Source: Plasmopara viticola
Taxonomy: Eukaryota; Oomycota; Peronosporomycetes; Peronosporales; Peronosporaceae
Direction: 5' to 3'
Length of the DNA: 64,000 bases
NCBI GenBank assembly: GCA_001695595.3
Contig: MBPM02000015.1
Coordinates: forward strand, 62,001-126,000
This document shows positions 37,601 to 50,060 of the stretch, one piece after another; positions within the stretch are counted from its first letter, which is position 1, and each line of letters begins with the position of its first letter. The notes under the pieces are model-generated. The model was not told the DNA's origin and searched no databases. It saw only the letters and a list, made by a program, of their open reading frames with translations. The translations under genes were made by a program, and so were the position numbers.

Positions 37601-39579
37601 ATGGTAGTCAATTTCTTTAACAAGACTACGCCTGCTACTACTAGAGTTGTGGTAGCGAGCATAGCTCATTTCATAGCAACTGTTAGAGCAGAACTCACGT
37701 AATCATGATTTTTCGGATCATAGGCTACAGAATGACGGTTCGCTTAGCCGAGAAAAGCTGAATATAATTAACCGCACACTTGTACATCAATTTTGCTGAA
37801 GCTGTCGCAAAGTGCGAGTAGAGAGCGTATCTTCTTGTATCTTTTAACTTAAAATTCAAAATTCCTCTCGTCATCTTCAGACGTCTTATGAGACGCATAC
37901 CGTCTGCAGTACCAGCGGCCAGCCTTCGCTATTCGAGCCATCAAGCGAATATGGTCATTCGCATATAATCATTACTAAAGAACTTGTATCCTTGTTCTGA
38001 CAACTGCGCCGGAGTCTCAATGTCATAGACACCCCAAGTGCCCGACGTAACTTCTTAAGCGATCACTTTTGTGCTCGACGTAACTTTTTAGGCGATCTCG
38101 ATGGGTTTGTTGGGCAAAAATTTGAAGCTTGCTCGTATATTTAAAATGAGATAAGCTTTGAGTCTTTATGACTGTAACCCTTGCTTCTTTTCCTTAGAAC
38201 GGTCATGAAGTGCTTGGGATGCGTAGCGAGTACAACAATTACTCGCGAACGCGCGGAGGGCGACAAGCGGCCTTAATGTACGAGCCGCGGCATATGCAGA
38301 GTAATTTCTTCGGACTTCTTAGCGTGGTGGTGCGATGCTCAGACTAACAAGCAAGAATCAGACTTCGTTAAGTCGAGAAATCACCTTTCTATCCAGATTG
38401 GCGGTCGTAGTCGACCATAAAGCCGAAGGTTTGCCAACTTGCAAAAGTATGAACGCGCTAGTGTGTTTTACAAGTGGTCGCATTGGCATCCGGCATCACA
38501 GCAAACTTTTGCTGGCATACCACGTGGCATCCAGCCACTACGAACTTAGCTCATGTCCGAAGCATACCGTGTTTTCAGATTTTGACGATGCATTAGGTGC
38601 AGACCACAAGGAAGATGGGTCTTCGCTTTGAAATGAACAATCAGGCTCTTTCAGTTTGTTGGGCGAACTTTTGCAAAGCGGCACAAGTACAAGCAGTGAA
38701 GTCCAATGGACATAAATATATTTGTGGGAGATTTAAAATTACAACTTTTGATAGGGAGGGGTATAACAGGTTACACGATCCTAGTGACTCACACTAGCTG
38801 ATGCAAGCAACGTTGTACAAATTACTCGACATTCCTGCTTGTAAAAAGTTCTTACTAATTTTCTACAACGTTACTGTGATGTTAATGTTGTTCGGCGATG
38901 CCAAAGTAACCAGCCACGCACAAGCGTGTATGAAGGTCTAGCGCGTTCTCGTGGCCCAACTCAAAATTAGTACACTCTGTGTATTGCTCATTCCTGAATA
39001 AATTTACGTAATTTCCTTTTATCTGCAGACAATAGTGACCAAAAAAATTCGATCACACAAGGTCAGTGCTGCCCGGAAGTTTAAAATGTCACACGGCGTA
39101 TTCCTTGCGTCGATTGGCAAGTCAAACTTTTACAAAAGCTGAACAAAAATATGATTTTAGACAGGGAATGGTGATCAATGCCTGGACCTCTCAAACTTGT
39201 TTATATGGTGGGTCAATTTCTTTTCAAAAGGCCAACTCTGAGTGACTCAGCTTTGCCTTGTAAGCCTTTTGATAGCTGTCAAGCCCTACGCATGTTACCC
39301 TCACTTGAGATATTACGAAAACGAAGGAGTGTTAAATAACTAACGTAACATACTCAAATAATAACACCAGGGGATAAACAACAGAAGCTGGACCGTGAGC
39401 AAGTGTCCAAGGCTACTAGGTTAACACAGCTTTGTTTCAGTCGACGACATTTGACAGCCTTTGTTTCTTTGTACGGTACTAATGCTTGATTTTAAGTACT
39501 GGCACATTTTGCTTCGCAAAGTACGAGTGGTGAAATTAGGGTAGATCGGTTTTATCTAAAAGTTCTGTTACCACTCCCC
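31638..39579. other. Gene desert of about 8 kb
   Basis: AT-rich sequence without a supportable gene. Open frames stay under 100 codons and have no recognisable motif. At about 33263-33287 there is a short direct repeat of GCATCGACGA. The 33-bp tandem repeat at 38038 is listed separately. Confidence 0.5.
38038..38103 (+). repeat. Two tandem copies of a 33-bp unit
   Basis: 38038-38070 and 38071-38103 share GTGCYCGACGTAACTTYTTA and the following GCGATC, with a few mismatches. The period is a multiple of three but no open frame is convincing here. Confidence 0.7.
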
Positions 39580-39586
39580 TCATTTT
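39580..39586 (+). promoter_or_regulatory. Initiator-like element before the BAF-like gene
   Basis: TCATTTT, within CCCTCATTTTTCGC, fits the oomycete initiator pattern (YCATTYY) and lies 12-18 bp before the start codon. A very short 5' leader would result. Assignment is by motif and position only. Confidence 0.4.
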
Positions 39587-39597
39587 TCGCTCAGAAC

Positions 39598-40151
39598 ATG
39601 GCTGACGGTTACGACCCTCAGAAGTCTCGCGTGGCTGAAGATACACTGGCCGACTTTCTGCGCGCGCCTCTGACTGGTGACCTGACAGAAGTACCGGGCA
39701 TTGGTAAGGCCGCGGTCGCGAAGCTCGGTGGGTGTGATGATGGTGCTGAGGCCGTGACTAATACGTTTCAGCTTATTGGAAAGTTTCTCTTACTTAAGGT
39801 TCGAAAAGAATAAATATTGAAGAGGATCTTGAAAATAGCACTACCCATATTGTCGTTTTACAGGCTAACTTGGACGACGACAGTGACGACGTGATCGACT
39901 GCGCAGCCCATTGCGACGCTTTTTGGTTCTGGCTCAAATCCAAGGGCATTACAGCTTATAGAAGGTAGCAGGGTATTTCAATAATGTTGTGTTTGTGGCC
40001 GCTAGCAAACATCTTGTATCTGCTGTGATTTTGACAATGTATTAACTGCGTGCGCTATTGTTGCTCTATCATTAGTGGGATTGTGATGGCCATTGCTGAG
40101 AAGGTGAATACGATGCTTCCTGGTATATATGACGCAGCAGAATTTCAATAG
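39598..40151 (+). CDS. BAF-like (barrier-to-autointegration factor family) small protein
   Basis: A three-exon gene: 39598-39798, 39864-39964, 40076-40151. The introns are 65 and 111 bp (GTTCGA...ACAG and GTAGCA...TTAG), and all phases fit. It encodes about 125 residues, so the gene is much longer than any single open frame suggests. The order of motifs matches BAF: a DFLRAPLTGDL segment, a helix-hairpin-helix-like VPGIGKAAVAKL at about 32-43, then FQLIGKFLLLK, FWFWLKSKGI and a helical end (AIAEKVNTMLPGIYDAAEF). In animals BAF is ~89 residues, binds DNA without sequence preference and bridges chromatin to the nuclear envelope. Here the core carries a short acidic insert (LDDDSDDVIDC) and an extended C-terminus. 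Family membership is my reading of the motif order; function is inferred. It is convergent with the HSF gene. Confidence 0.75.
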
Positions 40152-40329
40152 AGCATTGGTACGAACATTGTAGCTATTTGATGAGCAAAGTCTGCAAACA
40201 TGAGTCATGGAATCAATTTGTTGACATCATATAGCCATTCAATGGAGCATCTAGTAATTATTTTATGTTTTGTTAAGTTTACCACCCTTCCTGTTGCATC
40301 GCTTCACTTCGCTACATGTCGAAAATATA

Positions 40330-41265
40330 TCATTTACTTTTCACATTAATGTACCCGCGTTCCTGCTCAACGTGCATGAGGCCAGCTGTAGGAAAAGATG
40401 CGTCGCTATTCCATGAAATCGGAATCGATGGAAAAAGCTCGCCAGCCACGACGTTTGAGGCGGCGTAAAACGATGCGGACACTCCGAGATCAAGGCTTTC
40501 GTGAAGCGTGCTAAAATTCATTTTGACCGAGGCTCGACTATTGTCTTGTTGCTCTGAGGTGCATTCGGCAGATAAAATGATGTCGTGCAGCTCCTCAACT
40601 GAAAAGCTGAATGCTTGCTCCGAAGACGCGCTGGCGGAGAAATATCCATCGCTAGTCTTTAAGATGCCCAAAGGATCTGTCATCCATCGAGACAGACTAT
40701 TCGTCGCGACGGTCGAAATAGTTTCATCCGCACTATTGTAGTCGTCGTTCTCTTGAGAAAAACTTTCACCTTCTGTGAATTGCATTAATTCCGTAAGATT
40801 TCGCTTGCGCCTGGTAGTCGACGATGAGTCCGCACCTGACCGCACGCAATCAGTAGTAGGGCGCCGACTAATTAATTCGGTTAGTTGCTGAGGGTGGCAG
40901 CGTACGAGGTGGTGATGGCTGAAGGTGCAGACGCTTGCCTGCGTCTTGGTCCACTTGCGGAACCCAAAATTGTTAAGCTGGCGCTGAAAACTGGCAAACT
41001 TGCCGTGCTTAAAGTACTTAGGCAACACAACGGTCTCGAGCCTCGTGGTGTTGAAGATCTGAAAGTAAGTGCCATCCTTGGACCACGCTAAGATTGACAG
41101 ATCCTCGTATTGTAGGATGTCGTAAAGGCTCCGCAAAAATTTAGGTACCCGCATTGCGCGAACCGTGCTCGACTTTGAGGTGATTGTATCACCTATTGAA
41201 TCCACATTGCAACAATTCAGATGGTTGAGCTGATGCATAGGTACAACTTGCATTCTCTGCATCAT
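40330..41265 (-). CDS. Heat shock transcription factor (HSF-type DNA-binding domain)
   Basis: A nuclear transcription factor of 311 residues. The HSF winged-helix domain covers about residues 39-135: VPKFLRSLYDIL, ILAWSKDGTYFQI, then the family signature LPKYFKHGKFASFQRQLNNF with GFRKW at about 81-105. The wing follows (SVCTFSHHHLVRCHPQQL). A basic cluster TRRKR near 165 may be a nuclear signal. No clear heptad-repeat HR-A/B trimerisation region follows, and the remaining 150 residues are Ser-rich and acidic, resembling a short activation tail. Oomycetes carry many such HSF-like genes. The frame could continue upstream through an intron, but the first Met at 41265 is acceptable. It ends 178 bp from the convergent BAF-like gene. 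Confidence 0.93.
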   Translation of the reverse strand: MMQRMQVVPMHQLNHLNCCNVDSIGDTITSKSSTVRAMRVPKFLRSLYDILQYEDLSILAWSKDGTYFQIFNTTRLETVVLPKYFKHGKFASFQRQLNNFGFRKWTKTQASVCTFSHHHLVRCHPQQLTELISRRPTTDCVRSGADSSSTTRRKRNLTELMQFTEGESFSQENDDYNSADETISTVATNSLSRWMTDPLGILKTSDGYFSASASSEQAFSFSVEELHDIILSAECTSEQQDNSRASVKMNFSTLHESLDLGVSASFYAASNVVAGELFPSIPISWNSDASFPTAGLMHVEQERGYINVKSK

Positions 41266-43324
41266 GATACGGTGATAGGAAGAGAAGAGCTATTAAAAAG
41301 CCTTCCAATTTTAAAATGGAGAAGCGGTGACCGTGCCTTTGTGCTGCAGCTTTCAACTGCTTTTCAGTGAAGCAGCAATGTATGTCCTCCACGACCGCAC
41401 CAAACACGAACACACTATAACAGGATCACAAAGGCAGACGCAAGTTGTTTCGCGTTTGGGGCCAGCGTAGCCACTGAAACGCGGGTTCCTGCGTTCATTT
41501 GTGAAGCGCCTACTCGCATCGATCTCTGCCCGCTTTACGCTCGAGTCACTGACGCAAGGCTCACTTTTCGCCTGTCCTTCCTCTGAACTGATTATTACGA
41601 AGATTGAATTATCCTTTTTACAGTAGTGAAATTGTCCAAGCATTTAATTGGCCACAGTATACACAGCATCTGGGTCTCGCTAATGTAGTGACCGCGGCAG
41701 CGAAGGAGCTTGATAGTGGCACAATTGCACTTTAATCTGCCAGGATAGAGCCAGCGGCTGCTTGCTACCTGTGGAGTCCTGACATGCAAAGGCGAGCGAT
41801 ACAAATGACAAGACAAACGAATAAAACTTTTGGGACACACACACTTCGACTTTACGCAGTGCCTAAGAATTAATTGTGGACGTCAGCGCGTAAGGGCCAT
41901 TTGTCCGTGCACTTACATTGTTGCGTCGTAATTAAGCTCTTATTTACTCTTTTGGCGGTTTCAACGGCGAGTCTTGACCTTGCAGTCCAGAAACTTTGAC
42001 GCACATTGGCCGAGCACTTTGACAACCACCCAGGTGATAATACAGGATTATTTGAGCGTGGCATGCTAAATCGACGCCTGCAATTATACTAGAAAGTAAA
42101 AGTTCACTGGCGAATCACCAAATCCGAGAAGCAAAAGCAATCTATTTGTTAATGATTTTGAGTCAAAGGAAGCCATAAGTGCCTTCAGTTGACAGAGCTT
42201 GCAGGTCAAGAGGCCGGACTTTAGCATACGAATGACGGCAGCTCAGTCCGACAAATTGTCGATTTCGATGGACAGCGCAACAGTATCGCGATGAGATACG
42301 CGGTCTTGTCAGAACTTTTCACCCCGCGGAAGAACTAAGAGATAGTAGAACTAAAGCACGACGCGAGAAGACCTCGCGCAATGCAATATCGAGTCACGTT
42401 GCAGCAAGGACGATGAAAAGTCGACCGCAGCGAATAGTTCGCAGCACACAAACGCGGTGACTTTATCGACTGCCAGTATTGCGCAGCATGGTGACAGTAG
42501 TAGCTATGAACTAAATGGCTTAGGATTAGACGAGGCTGTATTTACCTCGCGAAGCAAGTACAAGACGCTGAAATATTGCTGACACACAAGTGAGTGCGAT
42601 CAGTAATTTGTTATGCGCTTCGGCGATGGAATGGTCATTTGTGCGAATAGCGCACTATAAGATCGGATCTCACAAACGTATCTAATGTTTAAGTGCGACC
42701 CCCCCCGTCATGACCGTTGTCTACGTGGCCTCGTCTTCATTGTTAATTATGAATGTGTAGGTGTTAAGGCAAGTGCGACTGAAGCGCATGAATTGATTTG
42801 CTGGCCAACGGCTTAGTATTCTCAAATTTGCAAACTCTCTGCGTATTCGCTTGAAGGTAAACCGGATCACATAAAATTGTATGGAATAAACGAGTCAGTA
42901 GCAGCAAATTTCAACCGTGAATCGAATACCGAGTATTTAGTGCACGCCTCTTCTGTGCAGATTACTGTATTTATCTCGCCGACGCTGCAATCATTCATGA
43001 TAAACCGGCCAGGAACTTCCCTTGTGTACTATGGTTGGAAGAGGATGACTTGCGGTCGATGAGGACTTCAATTTCAAGTATTGATAGACATGTTGTAATG
43101 CTATAAGCCCATTTTTTGGGACAAAACGTTAAGCAACCGCACACCACAAGGAATTCAGTAATGAACAAAGTGTTGCTTTCTGTTAGACTTTTTTGGCTTA
43201 GAGCGAGATGCTCCAAGTCGATTTTATATTAAAGGTTCTTATATATCTAGTTCTAGCCGCGCTAATCTTGTCACAGAATCTTTAATTTAACATGCACATT
43301 AGTTATCTATTCGAATAAATGTAA

Positions 43325-43360
43325 TTGCTTCGTGTATAATTTTTGAAACACACGAAGCAA
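43325..43360. repeat. 11-bp inverted repeat with 14-nt loop
   Basis: TTGCTTCGTGT at 43325-43335 and its reverse complement ACACGAAGCAA at 43350-43360. A third partial copy of TTGCTTCGT follows at about 43380. Perhaps the end of a small inverted-repeat element. Confidence 0.6.
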
Positions 43361-44963
43361 CCCGACTGTACCGTGCACATTGCTTCGTCACAATCAAAAA
43401 TACAGGAGACGTGAATGGGCTAGCAACAAGAAATGGACCGTAAATTATTGTACCACGCACGCTAGCTAAGGCAAAATCGATGATCACACGCAAGTAAGTG
43501 CATACTCTTTATCTGACACACAAGGACACATAAGGAACACAAGATCAAACTAAATGCTCAAAGCGCGTGAGTAATCTACGTAAGCAATTTCTTTAGGCTT
43601 GTGGTTTGCTTATTTCACATTGAGATTCGTACACCGTTCTCAAAACGTTGCGTTTATCAAAAGCATTCTTTAGATGCTGACTATTTCACGTTGCTTGTCC
43701 AACCATGCTGCGGTTTTGGTAGCTAAATACTAACTTTAGGGTCACTGCGACGCTATGTATCTCCCTCTAATACTGCCTGTTTCTCAGCATGTAAGAACTC
43801 ATCTGGTTGATGCGTATTTACCGCTTATCAAGGGAAGCTAAATTTGTTTCCTTGACACTTCCAGTTGAACTTCACGCTTGCAATTGTGCTGGCTGAGTCG
43901 CACGCTGATCCACAACATATTTATATGATTGCCAACATGATCGAAACGATCTGGACACTATCTGAGTGTGCATAGTTTTCGCACAAAATTGTTTTCTCGG
44001 AATTGACGTTATGCCGTCTACGGTGTATGCTCGTGAATTCTAAGGAACCAGTCCATCATGTTGCCTTAAAGCCAGTAGGCCGATGGAAGCGTTTTTACAT
44101 TTCATTAGGCTTTTGTTATCCAGCGATAGGCAAAGCTGCGGTTAAGACGAAAATTTCAGCTTGCGCTTGCTCTAGTTGCTGGTGCCTTGCATGTTTGGGC
44201 CAGTGCGAGTAGCGGTGATGGGTCTCTGGACACCTTTTTTAATTAAAAATAATGCTGGAATTTTATGATCTTTCGAGCACAGACACAGCGTACACTACTT
44301 AAGGGCTTACGCAGGACACAATATATTCAAAACAAAGAATGTATTCATTCCTCAAGAGGTTCGTCAGGGAAAGCACCGCGAAGATGCCCCGTTTTTAACT
44401 CCACCTCAAGCAATCTTGCCAATATTGGCAAGGTCTTAAATTGATACGCATCTGCCATTGTACAACAACTGGTCGATTTAATGAATTTTTCCCTTGTTTA
44501 AACTTTTTGGTGAGTTTGTGACAACCAGAGATTGGATTTCTGCCGCATTCTCATTCTTCTCTAGCGAAGTGTTGTTACTCGCTTTCAGTACTTTTCTTAC
44601 TTCTTTTTGCCTCTGTTACTCACAATCCTATGCGACCCGTTTACCAAGCCTTGCCACCAGCACTAGTAAGCCATATTTTACCTACTGTGTCTTGCCAGCC
44701 TTTCTTTTAGTTGTGGGCCTTTGTTAGTTAAAGACGATGACTTCACGTTACCAGCGTTTGAGCTATGTCAGACACATTAAGAGTGTTAATTTGAGCACTC
44801 ACGGTAGACGGTACTGCTAGAGAAGCTCGAATATTTGCTAAAGAATTTTGCTGAGACGCGTTGCGTCTGTGCATAGAAAATATCCATACTCCTCATGAAA
44901 GACTGTAAATCTGTGTGTTTTGTGCTCCGACAACACAAGAAGTGACACATCAGAGCAAAGTTT

Positions 44964-45058
44964 AGCTTGGCAAGCTTTGAATTGCACTACTTTGGCAAGA
45001 TTTGCATTGCACTAGCTTGGCAAGCTTTGCATTGTATTAGCTTGCATGCTTTCTTGCG
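44964..45058 (+). repeat. 25-bp tandem repeat, almost four copies
   Basis: Units start at 44964, 44989, 45014 and 45039 with consensus AGCTTGGCAAGCTTTGCATT plus GCACT. Each unit contains the short palindrome GCTTGGCAAGC or a variant. Copies diverge by one to several bases and the fourth is incomplete. Confidence 0.85.
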
Positions 45059-48000
45059 TTCGAGTTAGGTAAGCTCACACGTCAATTATTTTATCCATGA
45101 ACCTAGAGAGTCATTGGCTTTTATTCCTGAGCTGCCACTCTTAAAACAGGTCAAGTAGACTGTGTCCTATCAGTAGGCAGCCTAAGCGTAGGACTCATTT
45201 CCTTGTTGTGCCAGCACCGATGATGGAAGACGCCGTTCTAATAGCTTTGTGCACAGCCACCGACAACCTTGCTTTTTCAAAATTGCTCAAATAAGTAGCT
45301 TCTTGACCTACAGGGTTCGAGCGATGGTGTCCGGTGGCCCGCTGACTCGTAACCTTACATATTTAACTTTGCAGAGCAGCAACAATTTGTCGCTTTGGCT
45401 TAGTATAGACTATGTGTCTAACTCGGTGAAGGTCAACAAAGTAAAAATTCGTCGTGCTCAAAAATTTGGAAGGGTCGCTAGGAGAAATCGCGCCTTCAGA
45501 GCTAGTTTTAGTGCTTGTAACCAGTAACGTGGGGGTGCCCAGTTTATCACGACCAAGTCACAATTATGGATGTATGATTGATAGTTGATTGCATGTGCCA
45601 TGAGCGCGATGTCCTGTTATAGCTAAAACTCCGTAACCGATTAAGAGTAATTGCATCTAAATGTCCGCTGTTTATGTCAGTTCACTGCACTCGCGAACCT
45701 GCTGGCGCTCTGCTTTCTCCTTCTTCTGCAATTGGAAGGTTTATGCATTGGCTACATTTTTAATTGATTTTAAACAGCTTATTGGAGCGGGATGAGTCCA
45801 GATACCTCCCACTAAAACCCGATGCATGTCTGCCGGATTGGAGGAACAAAGTCACACAGACGATATAAGGATGTTAATCCATATTTGACAAAACGAGCGA
45901 ACTGTGGGATCTTGCCTTTTTCTCTAAAAGCGACTTGTATTTTGGTTCAACAACTTCCCACTTATATAACCTTACCGCGCGCACTACCAAGTTGTTTGAT
46001 AGAGATCGATCCACAAAAAGTTCATATTATTGAATTTGCAATCAAACCGATGACGATTTGCTGTGTCGTAACGAGGCTGCAGGAACACAGTGTGCATCTC
46101 GCATGATGGTCTTAGCAGAGTGTCGTGAGACATGAATCATACTGATGACTCAACACACGACCTGATGACAGCATATTAGTAGGCAGGTGGAGATTTACCC
46201 CACAAGGCAGGAATTATCGATTATCCTAGATTAAAATCCGCCCAAATTTAAAGATCTAAGCTTAAGCATTAGTAGCTTAGAGTGGCTTTTAAAGTCAGGC
46301 AGATAATCACATGCGGATCATATTCGCTCTAAGTACAGTACGAAGGTAAGAGATCTGAACTTACGTCTACTTAAAGCAAATAGTCAACTTCGCTGTTTCT
46401 GGTCGCACCTGCGACCAATCTGCACCTGAGTTTCTTAGGCTAATCTTCTGTAAGGATAATGTTATTTTTTTATAACAGGGCATTAAAAGTAAGTTGAATA
46501 GTCTAACAACCCTCCTTAATCCCGAGGAGGTACAAAATTTGGCTGCACAAGAATTTGATCAAAGATCTAAGTACAACTTTACTTTGACCTTAAAGTGTAA
46601 TGAAGGGGACCGAACCTTACGGCCGCAGTACGGATCGAGCAGTAAATACAGCAATCGATTTTAATGTTTACGATTATGCGGTATATAAATTTTGCCTGGC
46701 TGTTTAATTCGTACTGATAAGGCAGCTTTATCTGAGGGTCAGAACTATAAAATAGGATGGTGCTTGCGAAGATTTCTCCAAGGAGAAATAGGAGTTGTTG
46801 ATAATAATCGCCTTGCTACAATCATGTAGTTGAGACCTTCCTCTTTCGCGCCGAAATCTTTATCTTTCGCACCGATAGAATTTTTCCCCATTTGCACCTT
46901 CTATATAATCTCCCTCCTACTCCCATATTTGTAAATACTGCTCTGTCACTCGAATTTCTGGTCGAATATTGATGAAGTTTTAACTCTGAGAAGCCCATGT
47001 TCGTTGAACAGCAGTACGGGAAGCCTTACAACAATCCAAGATACTAGTTAAATTACATGAGGTGAGAGAAGTCATAATTTATGAACCGCTCTTCTCAGAT
47101 GGCCGAGATCGGGATCAACAACATGAAACAAACAATGCTATCATGCTGCTTCCATCGCATCCTGCCAAATACGTACAAGATTCGTATTTTTATTAATTGT
47201 GTATAGAAGACATCTTAGACCTAGTACGCACAGACACCGTTCCTTGCAAATTATTAAGGAGTACGTATAGAATTCGTACAAAAAAGAACGGCGAGAGATA
47301 ATGCAACCTTAATACAATAAATCAAAGATACTCTAGCAACAGCACCTGAATATGAGTCGCCATGGTAGAAGTAACGCTGACTTTCTCAAAGAAGAGGCGG
47401 ACGTAATTGCTCTGTAAATTGTACGCGTCAGATGGAAAATTGTTTTTTTTTCTTTAACTGTTTCATCTATCGCTTCGACCCTACCGCAAAAAATGCAAAT
47501 ACATTATAAGACTCAGCGAGACGCAAGAATAGGGACTTCTTCGGCAAAATTTTACATCACACAAATAGATGTAGATTTTTAGCTGTGCTCTATCCGTCAA
47601 CTCGAATGAAGCAGTGACCTTATCGACTCGCTTATCACGAACGCCGTGAGATCTTCAAGCTGTTTGAAAATTTACTGTAAATGAGCACGTAAGGCCACTG
47701 TTTCTGTTAGCTAAAACTGACTCCGATGCAAAAAAAAGTTGTCAAGCACATTCAGAGCGGTGCGAGAGAAGAGCGTACCGAAAATAAACAAATGAGAAGT
47801 TTCGTTGGCTCTCGAGCATAAAATACTTAGAAAGTGCACGAGAAAATACGCGAGGGTTTTCATCTTCAGATTGAGCCCGCCAAAGCAAAGTTGCCCTTGA
47901 AATACACAGTTACTTGACTGCTGATATAGCTAGTGTATCGCATCATAGTGGCCAGCATGCTTATCAGTGTGATATTGCACCAAGGACAAAGCAGCCCTCG

Positions 48001-49984
48001 TTTCTTGGAACTGACGTATCTTAGCCACCCAACCTTTACAGCGATAGCAAATGTTAGAATTATATATCCAGAATACGATTTAAGTTGTCAGTCCGAATCA
48101 CATTATTATCCACTCCTCTACATGACAGTGTTTGGGCTACTGGGGCTTTTGAAACGCATGCTTTGCACTACCCTGTGTTGTATTCTCAATTGAGTAATCA
48201 ATCATCTATTGGATGATCATCATTCTGTCGAAAGCATTGAAGACTTGATATAACAAGAGTTCCCGTCTCTGAGAAGCATCACCTTCGAGTACATGAGCTT
48301 CAGAGTTACCATTTTATCTTCGTCGTTGGAAATTGTGTCGATGAGTTCAGGATAAAGCTGCCGCTGCCATTCAAACGCAGCAATATGATGCGATGACGAC
48401 AACATTAAATTGAGGATGGTGAACTTGTACAAACTGCGGACTTTCGAATTTACGACAACCAACAGAAAGCTGATTTGTGCAAAACGCCGACACGTACATC
48501 AGTGCGTAAAATTTTGAGTCTACATTACATAGCGTACACACAATTACGCAATTGTAGCACAAGTATTTTCAGCTATCGTCATTTTATTTGTAGATTATAT
48601 ACCAGATTTTTGGGCTATCCATCAACACAAGTAAAAGTCGATAAAATGGATCCAAAGATACCTATGAATTCAAATCTAGTTGTGCCCCGACGACAATGCA
48701 ACGATAAAAAGATCGCTATTCTGTAATAGTTTAGCTTTCTATAATCATCTGTTTTTACGTGCTTAAGTATACATATTACATATTCTCTGCCGGGTAGTTG
48801 ATTGCTTTAACTTTAATAAGTTGTGTAACAACTTCAGCGTTCGTAGACTTGTTATTGCTGTGACATTATCGTTAAAGTCGTAACATGATTCACGTGCATA
48901 TACGTCTGCGATCTGGCAGAAGGATCGTCGAAGGTGTACTTCGCAGGTAGAAGTAAATAGAACTTTAATTCAAAGCTGCTCATACACGCAGGTACTTTAT
49001 TTATCCTAAAAAAGGGTCGGTCGATGTCGACAATTAAAAATATCGAAGTAGATGATTTAGTTTTTTTCAATCGCGACCTTTGGCGTCATCGAATGGCTGT
49101 CGACGTATCAAAACAATAGTATCTGATGCTTGTGTTATAGGTGACACACAATGCACATCAGATATACCGGAACTGGGTAAATTGAAAGCGCCGATTCTTC
49201 CTACGGCCTCAGATACGTCCAATCTAGTTTCCTAGACATGCAGACACGCGTTACGAGCGTAAAAAATGACTTTTTCGGAGGGCTTAAGCGTTAAAAAACC
49301 TTTTAACTCTATTGAGTCGAATGATGAGCTCAAAAGCGCCAGTAAATTAAGCACTTACAAATTTCTAGAAATTTACAGTAATGACACGTAGGACCAGTGC
49401 AGACTAAGAAAAAGTCCTCGAAATTGAGAGAAAGCGGTGAGTAGACGAGGATAAAGGGCAAAAAAGAGAGCTTTTGCAAGGCATAGAAGTGCCGTTGACC
49501 AGTTTGGATGCCGGAGCGACGACAACTTAAACGTTTGGCGACAATATTTATCTTACCTCAGCATTCCCGAGACAACAGTATAAAATAATAAAACAGGTGC
49601 AGTTATCAATCACATGAACTTTTTCGGTGTTATGGACCACTATACCGAGCCGTAAGTACTTTTCAATCAGCTCGAAGCAAACACACTAGATGATTTTCAC
49701 ACAGTTTCAACGGTTCAGGAAGCTACGCAACGAGACAACATAAAATGTATACTCTATGATGATGAGAGCACTTCTCGGCCTTTCACCAATTGTTCAGGAG
49801 CCGCTCCAACGACTTCCACGATTTCTGTAAGAGCATATATGGCTTACTTCACATATAACTGTAAATTGACGAGGCATACAATTCTCATGACCCCTTTAAA
49901 AGCGCCAAGCTCATTTCACATGAAGTGCCGAAAGCCTTGGCGGTCAAGAAACACCGGAGCAGGCGATTTCTACCTTACTCCAAC

Positions 49985-50060
49985 AGTAGAAAGAAAATGT
50001 TCGCGGTCGAGAGTAGTCTCTGAGTAGAAAGAAAATGTTCGCGGTCGAGAGTAGTCTCTC
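49985..50060 (+). repeat. Perfect 38-bp tandem duplication
   Basis: 49985-50022 is repeated at 50023-50060 (starts AGTAGAAAGAAAATGTTCGC), identical except at the last base. The lack of divergence in an otherwise decayed region means the duplication is recent. Confidence 0.9.
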
